Positions 1 to 10,243 are shown, numbered from the stretch's first letter. The stretch: 64,000 nt of DNA from Nepenthes gracilis (GCA_033239525.1 BSYO01000006.1:124001-188000), one strand, 5' to 3'. Translations and numbers: made by a program. Notes: generated by a model from the sequence alone, not told the origin.

Positions 1-593
1 TTCTCCATTTTCCCATTATGACACGATTTTTCTTCAAATTTTCAATTTCGTCTCTTTTTCTTTTATTAATTAAAAATACTTTGACTTAAATATTAATGAA
101 AATATCTACATTTTAGCTAAATAGTGATTTTTTTGCCACAATATTGTGATCAAAATTCGACAAACAAAGAAAATGGGGATTAATTTTTTCTTATCATAAT
201 TTCATACTTTATATTAACCTTTCAATTAGTTTTAGTAGATATATCAAAAAACTTTATATTATTATTTATCTATAATAGGGTCTAATAAAATTGAATAAAA
301 TATATATATCTAATACGTAGAATATATTATAAAGTTATTAAAATATCTAAATGCAAAAGTAAAACCAAAGTCAAGATTCAAACTAGTTAAAGTCAGCAAC
401 CGAGGGCTAAAGTATTTCGGAGATTCCTCCTCCCAAGAACAAATTATTTTAGAGATAAATTTTTTAGAGTTAAAATGCCACCGAATATAATATTAATTCA
501 GATAGCAAAATATTCATAGTTAAAATATTTAGTAATATTAAAGTCTTAATATACACCTAGATACTCAAATCTCCTGACATAATTTAAGTATTG
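1..593. other. AT-rich intergenic DNA
   Basis: AT-rich spacer up to the target site of the first Gypsy element. I see no open frame of note, RNA gene or organised repeat in it. Confidence 0.6.
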
Positions 594-598
594 AAATG

Positions 599-1382
599 TG
601 TTGCGTACCGGTTTTCGGGGTCCGGAGCAACATAAGAGTTTGGAAATTCGGGGTTAGAGAGATGGAGAGATTGATACCAGATTTTACGTGGAAAACCTCC
701 CCTTAAAATGAGGAGGAAAAATCACGGCGCTGGAACTGAAAGATCTTACTATCGTTGATTGGTTGTGTACAAAAAATACAAGATAGGAGGAAACCCTTTC
801 TTTTCCTTCTTTTATCTCTTTTTCCTGGTTAGAGAGAAAGAACTCAAAAGATCAAAAATACTTCAAGAGATGTCGAGAGAAGGTCCAAATTTCCACTCTT
901 TTGGGCTCTAGGTAAGTATTTATAGAGAAGTATGGTTGTTGACGTGCCCACGTGCTCTTTGCCAGTGCTGCAGGAGGCTGTCCACTCCGCCCTCTTGGCG
1001 ATACGGCTTTGTGTCGCGTCTTTGGCGTGTCCAGAAGTTAGCTTCCAACGGCACCGACCGGCCATACCTTGTCGGAATGTCAGCCTTGAAGTGACAAGGC
1101 ATGTTCTGAGGTTTGGTGGTGGCGTGACGCATGGGTTGCATGTCCTTTGACGACTGTGAAGCTGAGCTGGCATTCTCGGACGTTTGGGATAGTCCTCGTC
1201 CCTTTCTGGCTTACTTTGTAGTCCGACTGAGTCCGCGTACTATTGGCTTCACGCGTCCAAAGAAAGCTCTCGGCCATATCGCGTTGAATGAGATCCCGGG
1301 CGCATGGCAACTTGGACCTCTCGGGTCAAATACTTGTCCTTTTGCCCATTCCTTTAAGGACCCCGGGTATTGGGACCCAACA
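599..1382 (-). repeat. E1 left LTR (3' LTR in element sense)
   Basis: Starts TGTTGCG and ends CCCAACA on the plus strand. On the minus strand it carries a TATA box (CTATAAATA, 917-925), a G-box CACGTG (949-954) upstream of that TATA, and an ENE-like hairpin (687-726). Most of it aligns closely with the right LTR, but short tracts (about 728-745, 884-890 and 958-1045) diverge strongly. Confidence 0.93.
687..726 (-). other. ENE-like U-rich internal-loop hairpin, E1 left LTR
   Basis: Read on the minus strand: outer stem CGTGA/CCACG (one change from the right LTR copy), internal loop TTTTT/TTTT, inner stem CCTCC/GGAGG and an 11-nt loop. The layout matches triple-helix-forming RNA stability elements. 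Confidence 0.6.
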
Positions 1383-1397
1383 CTAGCCCCCCATGCC
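1383..1397 (-). other. E1 polypurine tract
   Basis: On the minus strand GGCATGGGGGGCTAG directly abuts the 3' LTR (TGTTGGG). The same G-run plus CTAG occurs at the equivalent point of E3, and a weaker form precedes the E4 LTR. Confidence 0.8.
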
Positions 1398-1778
1398 AAA
1401 GGGCTCGAAGTCCTCGACCGTTTGGCATGTCCTCGTAACACAACTTTCTTTCCTGATGGCCTTTCCCATGAGAACCTGCCCGCGCGCATAATGACCGTCC
1501 GAGGAGTGATGACGCTTGAAGGCCTATCTTCCAACTTTGTCCGAGATGTATTGTGTCCTCGGGTTTATGGCCAACCAATATTTGAAGCAGTGATGTCCGG
1601 GAACTCCTTTGAGTCCGAGGATTTGTAGCGTCACCGTTTTGGGCTTCTGCAGATCATTAAATGCGTGATTGACAAGCTATGTATACCTTGGGAAGGCAAA
1701 GGTCATTATTTCCTGCTGTCGAATGTCCAGGCGACGCGTGGCTAGGGCAATGATGGCGCCCTTTCAAAATTTCAAACC

Positions 1779-1785
1779 TATAAAT
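1779..1785 (+). promoter_or_regulatory. TATA box of the E1 antisense gene
   Basis: TATAAAT lies about 110 bp upstream of the ATG at 1893, on the strand opposite to gag-pol. Equivalent TATA boxes precede the antisense genes of E3 (10244, 11413) and E4 (35126), which supports a true internal promoter. Confidence 0.65.
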
Positions 1786-1892
1786 GGTTTTCCTCCCTCA
1801 CAGAGCCGTTTCTGCTCGTTTCCCTTTCGTTTTCTCTTCCTTGCGTTGTCTTCCCATTACAGTTCCTTGTGCCTTTTCACCTTCACTTTTCA

Positions 1893-3837
1893 ATGTCGAG
1901 GGCGCCTGGAGTGAGGGAGATTGCTTCTACGATGACCCTTGGTAAGCTTTCGAAGATTCGAGCTCAGTACCATATTTCGGAGTCCGCAGGTGTGCTTATT
2001 CCAGGAGCAGAGGATAGGGCGTCGAGCCCTCCGAACGGCTTCATCACCGTTTACGAGGTTCATCTTAAAGGAGGGTTGCGGTTCCCACCGCCAGCAGAGC
2101 TTTACGATCTTATGAGGGCACTCGGGGTTCCTTTCGCGAGACTCCAGCCGAACGCGGTAAGGTACTTAGTCTCCTTGTGCGTTTTCTTGAGATGCTATAA
2201 CAAGCTTTTGAGTGTCACCACCGTCAAGGTTATGTTTCGCTTCACGCATAACCTTGACTGGATTACTATGACCCCGCGTCCGGATTTTTCACTGATGTGT
2301 GGGGGCAATCCTGACTCCACCAAACGGTGGAAGGACAAGTACTTTTCCTCGAGTTCACCAGAATGGGCCATTCCCGCTGGGCCGGGAGAAAGTGGCCAAG
2401 GGTGGTGTTCTGAGCCTTCGTTGGAGGACAGGGAGATTGCGAAGGAGTCCACGGACCTGGTGCTCGCCAACCTTAGGAGCTTTCATAAAGGTAAACGCAA
2501 CATTTGGTTGTCACCTGAGATGTTTGTAGAGGCCAAGTGGGAATCCCGGGTCGAGTCTTCTGCTGCAGCTCCATCCAAGAAGTCCAAGAAGAAGAGGTCA
2601 ACGGGGAGTACGCGGCCTTTGAGGATAGGAAGTCCGGCCGGTCTTCCTGAGATGAGCGCCACGACCGAAAGCTCAAAGCGCCCGGCCGCCCCTGCTGAGC
2701 GTGCTTCCTCTGATGACGATGACGACGACGCTTTTGACGTCGTAGTTGATGATGTGACTGCCCCTCTTTCCAAGAGGGCGAGGACTGTTACTTTGCCGGA
2801 GTCCTCGGAGACGGAAGGTCCTGCTCTTGTGTCCTCATCTGGTCCTCCTGCTGGGTCCTCGGAGTCAATTCTCCCGTCTTTGGAGATCTCGGGCGTCCAG
2901 CCCCCTTGTGATGATCCAGTTCCTGTGGATTTTCCCCCCGAGGACATGGCTGGCGTGAGCTCCTCTGCGGGCGCAGAGAGGGAGACGACTTTTGAAACAG
3001 TCCGAGAGGAAATGGAGACCCTTGTGGCTGGTCTGGTGTCCTCGGATCCTTCTAAGCATCCCGTTATAGTCCAAGTTCGTTCTGGTGAGTTTTGTGAAGA
3101 AACTGAGGAGGAGACGGCGACGCCTCCTATTGAGGCCTTGGGAGCCACTGCTGATGCTCCTTTATCTCAGTCGGAGGTTGAGGTTTCTGTGGTGCCTGTC
3201 TGTGAGGCCCAACCGTCCGAGACCACTGGGGAGGCCACTGTGAGCAGTGACCCCCTTATTTCCCAGGTACCTTCATCGTTTTTTGAGTGTTTTGGCCTTC
3301 TGCTTTTTTCTTTCTTGCTCTCACAGTTTTTGCTCTTTGATGCAGCTCCAAGATGTGGCTAGAAAGATAGCCTCCAAGATGGAGGTTCTGAGGACTGCCA
3401 ATGAGGCTGCCCAAAGGTCAGCAACGGAGCTTGCTGAGGCGAGAAGTAGGATAGCCTTGTTGGAGGAAACTGTGAGGCTCCAGCGAGCTCATCAGTCAGT
3501 GCTTCAAGAGAGGCTATATCTTTCGGAGGAGAAGCTGAGGACGTCCATTTCGTCCGCGGAACTTGGGCCTTTATTGGAGAGCAGGTACTGGGACGGCGTT
3601 AACATGTGCCGCCGAGTAATCTGTCTTATTCATCCGCGGTTCCCTGCTGCTGTGCTTGATCCCCGGAATGCCAATGCTTTGATCGCAGAAGATTTATATG
3701 GGATTCAAGGGAGGCCTTTCCCTAGCTCCTCTCAGCCAGGGCCGTCAGGGCCTTCGGATCCAGCGGAGCCCCCAGTGCTTCATGAAGATCAGCCTCAACA
3801 GGCTGAGCTCTCGGGGAGCCAGCCCCCAGCGTCTTAG
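1893..3837 (+). CDS. Antisense ORF protein (gypsy-type transposon domain, coiled coil), spliced
   Basis: Two exons, 1893-3266 and 3346-3837, join in phase 0 across a GT-AG intron to encode about 621 residues without a stop. ATG 1893 is chosen as the first ATG after the TATA box. Residues about 45-155 match the plant 'putative gypsy-type transposon' domain (FITVYEVHLKGG, MRALGVPFARLQPNAVRY). Next come a basic stretch (KKSKKKR, about 227, NLS-like), a Ser/Asp/Glu-rich region with an Asp run near 274, a heptad-rich coiled coil (about 460-520), the motif RYWDGVNMCRR (near 537), and a Pro/Ser tail. The gene runs opposite to gag. Extra ORFs of this kind are known from Tat-lineage elements. The function is unknown; binding RNA, DNA or a host protein through the coiled coil would be a guess. 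Confidence 0.85.
3267..3345 (+). other. Intron of the E1 antisense gene
   Basis: 79-nt intron starting GTACCTTC and ending in a T-rich tract plus TGCAG. Both flanking exons are in phase 0. The same splice sites and flanks (CCCAG before, CTCCAAGATGTGG after) occur in E2 at 40810-40888, although most of the intron sequence differs. Confidence 0.85.
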
Positions 3838-3890
3838 GATGTGTATATGTATTTTTCTTCTTTTTCTTACATGATGTACATGCGTTGTTT

Positions 3891-3896
3891 AATAAA
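3891..3896 (+). terminator. Poly(A) signal of the E1 antisense gene
   Basis: AATAAA 54 bp after the stop codon at 3837, in a T-rich 3' region and just before the tandem hairpin array. Confidence 0.6.
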
Positions 3897-4005
3897 TTAT
3901 GCTGAAGTCTTAGACGATTTCTCGTTGTGTTTGCTTCTCCTATCTTTCGTCATACTCGTTGAGGCTTTGGCCCTTAAGATTGCTTGAGATGGAACTGAGT
4001 TTTTA

Positions 4006-4503
4006 AATTCGACCTTTTGGGCCGCTCGGACATAACCGAGTCCTTTGATTACGACCTCTGCGGCCGCTCGGACGGAACCGAGTTTTTGATTACGACCTCT
4101 TGGGCCGCTCGGACGAAACCGAGTTTTTAATTACGACCTCTTGGGCCGCTCGGACGGAACCGAGTTTTTTTGATTACGACCTCTTGGGCCGCTCGGACGG
4201 AACCAAGTTTTTAATTACGACCTCTTGGGCCGCTCAGACGGAACCGAGTTTTTTTATTATGACCTCTTGGGCCGCTCGGACGGAACCGAGTTTTTAATTA
4301 CGACCTCTTGGGCTGCTCGGACGGAATCGAGTTTTTGAATACGACCTCTTGGGACGCTCGGACGGAACCGAGTTTTTGATTACGACCTCTTGGGACGCTC
4401 GGACGGAACCGAATTTTTAATTACGACCTCTTGGGCCGCTCGGACGGAACCGAGATTTTAATTACGACCTCTTGGGCCACTCGGACGGAACCGAGTTTTT
4501 GAA
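4006..4503. repeat. Tandem array of about 12 hairpin units, about 41 bp each
   Basis: Units contain GACCTCTTGGGCCGCTCGG followed by ACGGAACCGAGTTTTT. Each unit holds the small inverted repeat CTCGG-ACGGAA-CCGAG. The array lies where the antisense gene and the gag-side transcript converge. E2 has a related 43-bp array at the same structural position (41585-41880). Confidence 0.92.
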
Positions 4504-4682
4504 TTTGTCGTTGATGAGGGAGTCTTGGAGCAGTTCTCGATGAACACAACGAATGGACGTTTTTATTGATGGGCACGTGTTACACCATTTAGCCTCTAGG
4601 GCCTTCTCGAATTCCTCTTGTTACATTAGTCCATGAGCTCCAGTCTTGGTGGTCCTTTTGCTGCTCCCTTGGGTCTTTTATC

Positions 4683-5531
4683 GATTATGTTTAGTTTTTG
4701 GCCTTGCCAAAGACGGGCGTTGCTAAGAACGCAGTCGGGCGTGTTCAAGCCTATCCTGGCCTTGCCTCTGGGAGTGGCGTGACCGGTTGTGTCCCTCACC
4801 GGTGCGGGGTCGCCCAGTCGTGGCGGTGAAACGGTCAAGATGGCCTTCCGCCGCTAGTCGATTGATCTCTGCTGAAGCTTCATGCGCCCCTCGGTGTCGT
4901 GGCCGTGACAACAATGGTAATGACAAGATTCTCATTGGTCACCTCCTTCTGGGTTCTTCAAGGCCCTGGGCCATCTTAGGAACTTCTCGTCCTTGATCTG
5001 CCTCAGGATGTTGGTGATGGAGTCAGTGAAGGCCAATGGCCCTGAGCGTTTTTCTTCCCCAATGACCATCCGCTCGGGCTTATCGCGCCCGGACGGTCTT
5101 TGGGTCTTCTAGTGGGCGCTCGCCCTTCTCCCTCCTTCCCCTGTCCTCGGGGGCAAGGAGTCTTCTGGTTCCTCCGGCTGAGTTACTTTGCCGGCCTTGT
5201 GTCCAAAGACAGTCTTCCAGAGCCTCTTGAGCCCCCTCCTTGATGGGACTTGGCTCATAGATTTCTTTTTGTTGAGGTAGTCCCTCAACTCACCAGGAAC
5301 TCGGGCGGTCTGCCGCTCCTGAGACACTGGTGGACGCGAGCTCTCAGGGTGCCTTCCTCCGGACTGCTCGAACACCCTTTCGCGTAAGGTATGGATGGTT
5401 CTTGAAAGGTTATCCACCTTTTGTTCTAGTCTTCGTATGCTGGGACCGCCATTCCTCATGTTGCTTGACAGGAGACACCTGTCGAAGTGCTCGTCCTCTC
5501 GGGCGGACGTGCTGTCTCGCCTGCTCATCAT
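4683..5531 (-). pseudogene. E1 gag remnant (N-terminus plus decayed zinc-knuckle end)
   Basis: From ATG 5531 (double ATG at 5526-5531) an open frame runs to 5109, about 140 residues (MMSRRDSTSAREDEHFDRCL onward) with a predicted coiled segment (RRLEQKVDNL). Further downstream the sequence resembles the end of E2 gag, including QIKDEKFLRWPRALKNPEGG, followed by an interrupted knuckle (CHYHCCHGHDTE) and RKAILT instead of E2's RGHLNRF. The central capsid region present in E2 (YDGSADPMDHLNLFREHL) is missing, and stops interrupt the rest. The protein is therefore unlikely to form particles. The leader from the primer site into the ATG is retained, as expected if it serves for packaging and priming. 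Confidence 0.7.
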
Positions 5532-5616
5532 CTTTTGGGTGCTGGCGGTTGTGGAAGAATTGAAGTGTTGTCTGGTGTTGTTTTGGAAGGGTGAGGAGCT
5601 GACTTTTAGTCCTCTT

Positions 5617-5633
5617 CCCACAGACGGCGCCAA
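5617..5633 (-). other. E1 primer binding site region
   Basis: On the minus strand TTGGCGCCGTCTGTGGG directly follows the 5' LTR. TTGGCGCC is a typical plant Ty3/gypsy primer-site start. I cannot name the tRNA with certainty. E2 and E3 have one-base variants. Confidence 0.75.
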
Positions 5634-5721
5634 TATTGCGTACCGGTTTTCGGGATCCGGAGCAACATAAGAGTTTGAAAATTCGGGGTTAGAGAGATTG
5701 AGAGATTGAGACCAGATTTTA

Positions 5722-5761
5722 CGTGGAAAACCTCCCCTTAAAATGAGGAGGAAAAACCACG
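5722..5761 (-). other. ENE-like U-rich internal-loop hairpin, E1 right LTR
   Basis: Read on the minus strand: perfect outer stem CGTGG/CCACG, internal loop TTTTT/TTTT, perfect inner stem CCTCC/GGAGG and an 11-nt apical loop. It sits downstream of a UGUA-type far-upstream polyadenylation motif, so it would lie near the 3' end of the element RNA. Confidence 0.7.
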
Positions 5762-5956
5762 AGGCTTGGAGCCTGAGAAAGATCTTCACTATCGTTGGTT
5801 GGTTGTGTACAAAATACAAGATAGGGAGGAAACCCTTTCTTTTCCTTCTTTTATCTCTTTTTTCCTGGTTAGAGAGAAAGAACTCAAAAGATCAAAAATA
5901 CTTCAAGAGATGTCGAGAGAAGGTCCAGCCCCCCACTCTTTTGGGCTCTAGGTAAG

Positions 5957-5965
5957 TATTTATAG
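5957..5965 (-). promoter_or_regulatory. E1 5' LTR TATA box
   Basis: CTATAAATA on the minus strand, with the G-box CACGTG at 5989-5994 upstream. It is identical in the other LTR (917-925). Confidence 0.65.
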
Positions 5966-6428
5966 AGAAGTATGGTTGTTGACGTGCCCACGTGCCTGCT
6001 GGTGCCTGTAGGGAGGCTGTCCACCTGCCCTACTGATATGGCCATGCTGTGTCAGGCATGCTGGTGTGTCCAGGAAGTTAGCTTCCAACGGCGCTGACTG
6101 GCCATACCTTGTCAGGAATGTCAGCCTTGAAGTGACAAGGCATGTTCTGAGGTTTGGTGGTGGCGTGACGCATGGATTGCGTGTCCTTTGACGACTGTGA
6201 AGCTGAGCTGGCATTCTCGGACGTCTGGAATAGTCCTCGTCCCTTTCTGACTTACTTTGTAGTCCGACTGAGTCCGCGTACTATTGGCTTCACGCGTCCA
6301 AAGAAAGCTCTCGGCCATATCGCGTTGAATGAGATCCCGGGCGCATGGCAACTTGGACCTCTCGGGTCAAATACTTGTCCTTTTGCCCATTCCATTAAGG
6401 GCCCCGGGTATTGGGACCCAACAAAATG

Positions 6429-7973
6429 AGTTGGAACATATAAAAGATCAAGATTAATAAACAGTTTAATATTTTAATTGCTATTATTATTATTATAACA
6501 CAAGCGCCAAATCCGTCAAACAAAATATATTAAAGAGAGTATGTGTTGAAAAGAAAGATGAGCACTACCAAACTACGTGTGAACGATGACGGTGGATGAT
6601 TAAAATGATTGGAGGATATTGTGGCCAAGAGATGCTATTAGCCTATTGATCAGATTAGGATAATCCATCACAAAAATCCAAGAAGACCAAGATAAAACAT
6701 AGAGAAAAACCCTTTTAAAAGTGAACTTGTATAGAATGTATTTTCTTAAAAAATCTATAAGAGAACAAAATCTTGTCATCAAATACACCCTTAAAAAACT
6801 AATAATTTGGAAGATTGTTAATTAACTCTTTGTTAGATATACGTTGTGTTAGCATATTTGATAATTAGGTTTAGTTGGTTGTTAGTGTCCTATCCAATAT
6901 TATAAAAATTTGCATCAGATTTATGTCCGATATTTATAAATGTGTAACTTTCAGTGCCCACTCCTACCCTACAACTGATCCACGCACGAGCGTCATTTCT
7001 AGAATGCCTACCCTCAAAATGTACCCAAGGCACACATGAAACACCCTTCCCAGAACACTCATGTCTGAGGTGCGCTCAAAGCGCGCACAAAATACACTTT
7101 CGAAAATGTTTGCACTCAAGGGGCACCCCAAACGCACTCTCCAAATTGTGTGTGCTGAATGAACACCTGATCGGCGCTCGAGCACTGAGGCACATATTTC
7201 TTTATTGCTGTATTTTTTTTACATAATTTTAGACCTTCTCTTCAAATAGCTACCTTCCACACTCCTACAGCAACTTTTTTAGTGATATATTGTTCATAGT
7301 GGCTCAACTAAAAATTCTCTCTTTCAAGCTTGTAAAAACTTCTCTTTTGAGAAAACTCTTCCTTAATTATGGAGCTTTATTCCTAAAGTTTTCTCAATTC
7401 ATATACTTTGTTATACACATATTTTCCTATCTATTAACCTTCGTAAGAGACATGAGTGGCTTGGAAATAGGGATCTAGTAGCATGCAAAAATTTCACATC
7501 CCATAAAGTAAGATTAATAAAAAGATCGGAAGATATCCGATTCCGTTACCAAATACAAATCTATGAATTATTTGGTAGAGGTTATAAGTTGAGAGTATGT
7601 CAACTAAATTAGTGTATCTATACCATCCAATTTATAGGTTGATTTTTTTATTACATTGTTTTTTTACTAGCCGTAGAAATTTAAAGGATTTTACTTGATA
7701 ACTGTGATTTTTAAAATTTTTCTTTATCATAAAAATTCATGTCTTTGCTATTATGTTTATTGTGCTTACTATATTTAGATCTTAACATATTTTATATTAT
7801 TGTATATTCGTATGTATTTTTATTCTACGATTTAAAAAGGGTTAAAACAAGTTGAGATTAGGGACTCCCTAATCTTTTTCACTCTTATAAGAACAATTAA
7901 ATCCTTCGAGGAAATCACTTACAATAATCTTCATTTTTTTTAGAAGCAACACTCTTTACACTCCTATAAGAAG
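6429..7973. other. Intergenic DNA, no recognised gene
   Basis: AT-rich spacer between E1 and E3. At 6950-7200 a GC-richer patch has loosely repeated ACACT and GCGC-type words resembling those in the AT-rich Copia LTRs near 57.1 kb, which may be a relic. I cannot support any gene. Confidence 0.5.
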
Positions 7974-7978
7974 GAACC

Positions 7979-8971
7979 TATTGCGTCCCGGGTACGCGGT
8001 TGTCGTACGGATTACAGAGCTTACGGATTCCTTAGCGCACGGCGGCGTCAGGAGAAGGGTTCGATCTCCGTCGCTATGAACCTGGATTTGCACAACACAA
8101 ACAAACAAGAGGTAAGGGGTCCGGCAGGATTTTTCCCACCGAAGCCACTCCGACGCTCAAGTCAGCAAATTCCCACAGTAAACAGAAATGACGCACGCTA
8201 AAGGGCAGTGCGCAGACGAATGCTGTGAAAGCGTAAGAGATGCTCGTGTGATGATATGGAGAATGTAATGAGCAGGTGGTGAGAGGCCTGGCTCTCTTGA
8301 CGCACCACAGCGGGTGGCTAACTTCCCCTGTGTCTGGGAAGACGTGGGGGGAGTGATCGTAAGCTAGTTTGTGATGGGTGGAAGTGAGTCAATCCTCAGT
8401 TCCAGCTCGTTACTAGCTTGTGATCAAGTTGAGAAGAAGGAAGCTTATAGTTCGTTGTGTTCGATTCAGACTTGGAATCAGAATTTGGGAAGAAGAAGAT
8501 CCAGCCCCCTTCTTTGTGGGGTGTGAGGGCTCTTATATACCTCTCCCCGTTGGACTCTGGGCGCCAAAATGTCCGTTGTGAGGATTATTGCGCCGCTAGT
8601 CACTGTTGTGGACCGTCGGTCATGTCGGTTGTCCTTTTGCTATGGCTGGCATGCTTCTGAGCGCTGCCGGCCACGCCTGATTTTTCTCTGAGCGGGGATT
8701 GGTTGGTTGCCTGCAGACGGCTGCGGGAGCCGTTGGCGCTGCACCAGCCACTCCTCTATTGGCTAGCCTTTTTGCCTTTTCGTCGATTTTCTGGCGACGC
8801 ATTAAATGCGTTGCAGGGTTCCGTTGTCTTCTGCTAGCATGGGCTCTGCATGCATCTCTCGATCACTGGGCTGGGCTGACCATTTTACCTGGGCTTTTGG
8901 ACCTTTTGTAGGCCACGGAATCCTTCCTAGGCTTGGCAATTCTTCATGGGCCAGGACATGGGACCCAACAC
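7979..8971 (-). repeat. E3 left LTR (3' LTR in element sense)
   Basis: Starts TATTGCGTCCCGGG and ends GGGACCCAACA. On the minus strand it has a TATA-like TATATAA (8533-8539) and a conserved U5-side motif (8137-8165, GAGCGTCGGAGTGG then TTCGGTGGG) that also occurs in the solo LTRs at 22.5 and 32.1 kb. Confidence 0.95.
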
Positions 8972-8986
8972 TAGCCCCCCATACCT
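8972..8986 (-). other. E3 polypurine tract
   Basis: On the minus strand GGTATGGGGGGCTAG abuts the 3' LTR, almost the same as in E1. Confidence 0.8.
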
Positions 8987-9258
8987 GGGCCGGCCAGCGG
9001 TCGGGCCTGGCATGTCCCTTGGGTCCATTCCGTAGCTTCACACACTTCCCCGTGCCGCGTTATCGTTTGTCGTTTTCTGAGTTCGCGCCTTCCCCAGGAG
9101 CCGGGGCAAGTTTTTCAGGCGCTGCAACGATTCATCACTTCACCAAGCAAGATTTGCGCGCCTTGGGTTGCGTCTGACTAGGGGTATCCTCTGTTCAGCG
9201 AAAGACGTCTGCTGGATGCCATGTTGCGTTGAGTAAGAGGGTGGCTTGCTCCTCGCTC

Positions 9259-9939
9259 ATAAATAGGAGGGGCGCTTGAGCAAGCCGAGTTCATCCCTTA
9301 GCAACCATCGGAGAGACGATGAGAAGATCCTGGCTTTCCCCGCCCTTAGCGGGTCCTCGAGAGGGAGTTGGGTGGATCAGCCGAATGCTTAAAGCTCTTC
9401 ATGAAGACTATCGTAGCCCTCATCCTGCAGTTCGCTTTTGGTGCTAACAAGAGTGGCTTGGCCATTCCGCTGCCGTCGCGTGCTCCCTTTCGGGTTGTGG
9501 CTCGGCTGACCTGGGGCAGAGTCTCGACGGAATCCCTGCGGGTATCTTCACCCGTAAGGTGAAGGCTTTCACACGTGCTCTTTCCATGCGTCAAGCTAGA
9601 GCGCCAACCATGGAAGGATCTCGAGGTCAGTAGCCCTCCGAGGGATGGGGAGTCCTCACCCTACTTCCTCGGAGTGCTTCCCTGGCCTTGGTGCTTCCCG
9701 CACCCTGGTGGGTAGCGTTTCGACGACTTTCACAAGGGATGCTCTGCGCCTCCAACCCAGTCCGCTCAGCGAACTACCGACGGCTCCAGCCGTGGTGATC
9801 TCATTTAGATCACGTTCGCCAAGCTCATCTGGGGCGTGGCAACGGAGCATACGGGACTTTGCACCGTAGTCTTCCTTCGTCTAGTCGTTGCCTTATTGTT
9901 GTACACTTTGTACTTCATAAGAAAGCATTGATTAATAAA
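9259..9939 (+). other. Possible third antisense transcription unit of E3
   Basis: A TATA-like ATAAATA (9259-9265) and an AATAAA (9934-9939) bracket about 670 bp of GC-rich sequence, spaced much like the two antisense genes that follow. From ATG 9319 the frame stays open for only about 43 codons. Other frames give 64-82 codons, and I recognise no domain. It may be a decayed antisense gene or only a leader; the signals are the sole support. Confidence 0.3.
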
Positions 9940-10243
9940 AGAAGTAGCCTATTTTTGTCTTCATTTTCCTCGTCTTTGTGTGTATTCTTTTTCGTTGCCA
10001 GGCATTCTACCCTGGAGATCCGCGCGTGACTCTGTGGGAGCTCGAAGAGTCACTGTCAGCGGTCACGTCTCTTGGGGTGGCCGGCACATTTAATCCCTGC
10101 GCGGTCAGGAGACGTCGCGTTGCGGAGCCTCGCTTTGGAAACGCGCAAGGTTTCACGAGCCTTCCACGTGTAAAATCCCCATTGGCCACGCCTTAATGCT
10201 TTTTGTCCTTTGGAGTTGCCGCCTTTTCAGGAGAAAATTCATC

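Larger units (their letters stand above)
599..6423 (-). mobile_element. E1: complete, pol-less Ty3/gypsy LTR element
   Basis: Complete insertion. The 5-bp target duplication AAATG lies at 594-598 and 6424-6428. The LTRs are 784 bp (599-1382) and 790 bp (5634-6423). The orientation is minus: the primer site lies inside the right LTR and the polypurine tract inside the left. The internal region holds only a damaged gag remnant, a hairpin tandem array and one intact-looking gene on the opposite strand. No protease, RT, RNase H or integrase can be found. LTR ends, primer site, gag start, array and antisense gene all resemble E2 (40790-48354), so E1 is best read as a non-autonomous relative mobilised by an E2-like partner. 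That dependence is inference. Confidence 0.95.
5634..6423 (-). repeat. E1 right LTR (5' LTR in element sense)
   Basis: Starts TATTGCG (its partner has TG) and ends CCCAACA at the AAATG duplication. This copy should promote genomic RNA. On the minus strand it carries CTATAAATA (5957-5965), a G-box CACGTG (5989-5994) about 24 bp upstream, a TGTAC element near 5806-5811, GATAGTGAAG near 5784-5793 and the best-preserved ENE-like hairpin (5722-5761). Confidence 0.93.

Noticed and set aside
1869..1892. Earlier start for the E1 antisense gene at 1869
   Set aside because: The codon is GTG; the first ATG in frame is 1893.
2483..3148. 221-codon minus-strand frame
   Set aside because: Shadow of the Ser/Asp-rich part of the E1 antisense gene; no motifs, and the plus frame is conserved between elements.
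4006..4503. CRISPR array
   Set aside because: Units are contiguous with no unique spacers, in a plant retrotransposon.
6950..7226. 90-codon plus-strand frame as a gene
   Set aside because: Cys/His-rich translation comes from repeated GCGC/CACT words; no conserved zinc-finger spacing.
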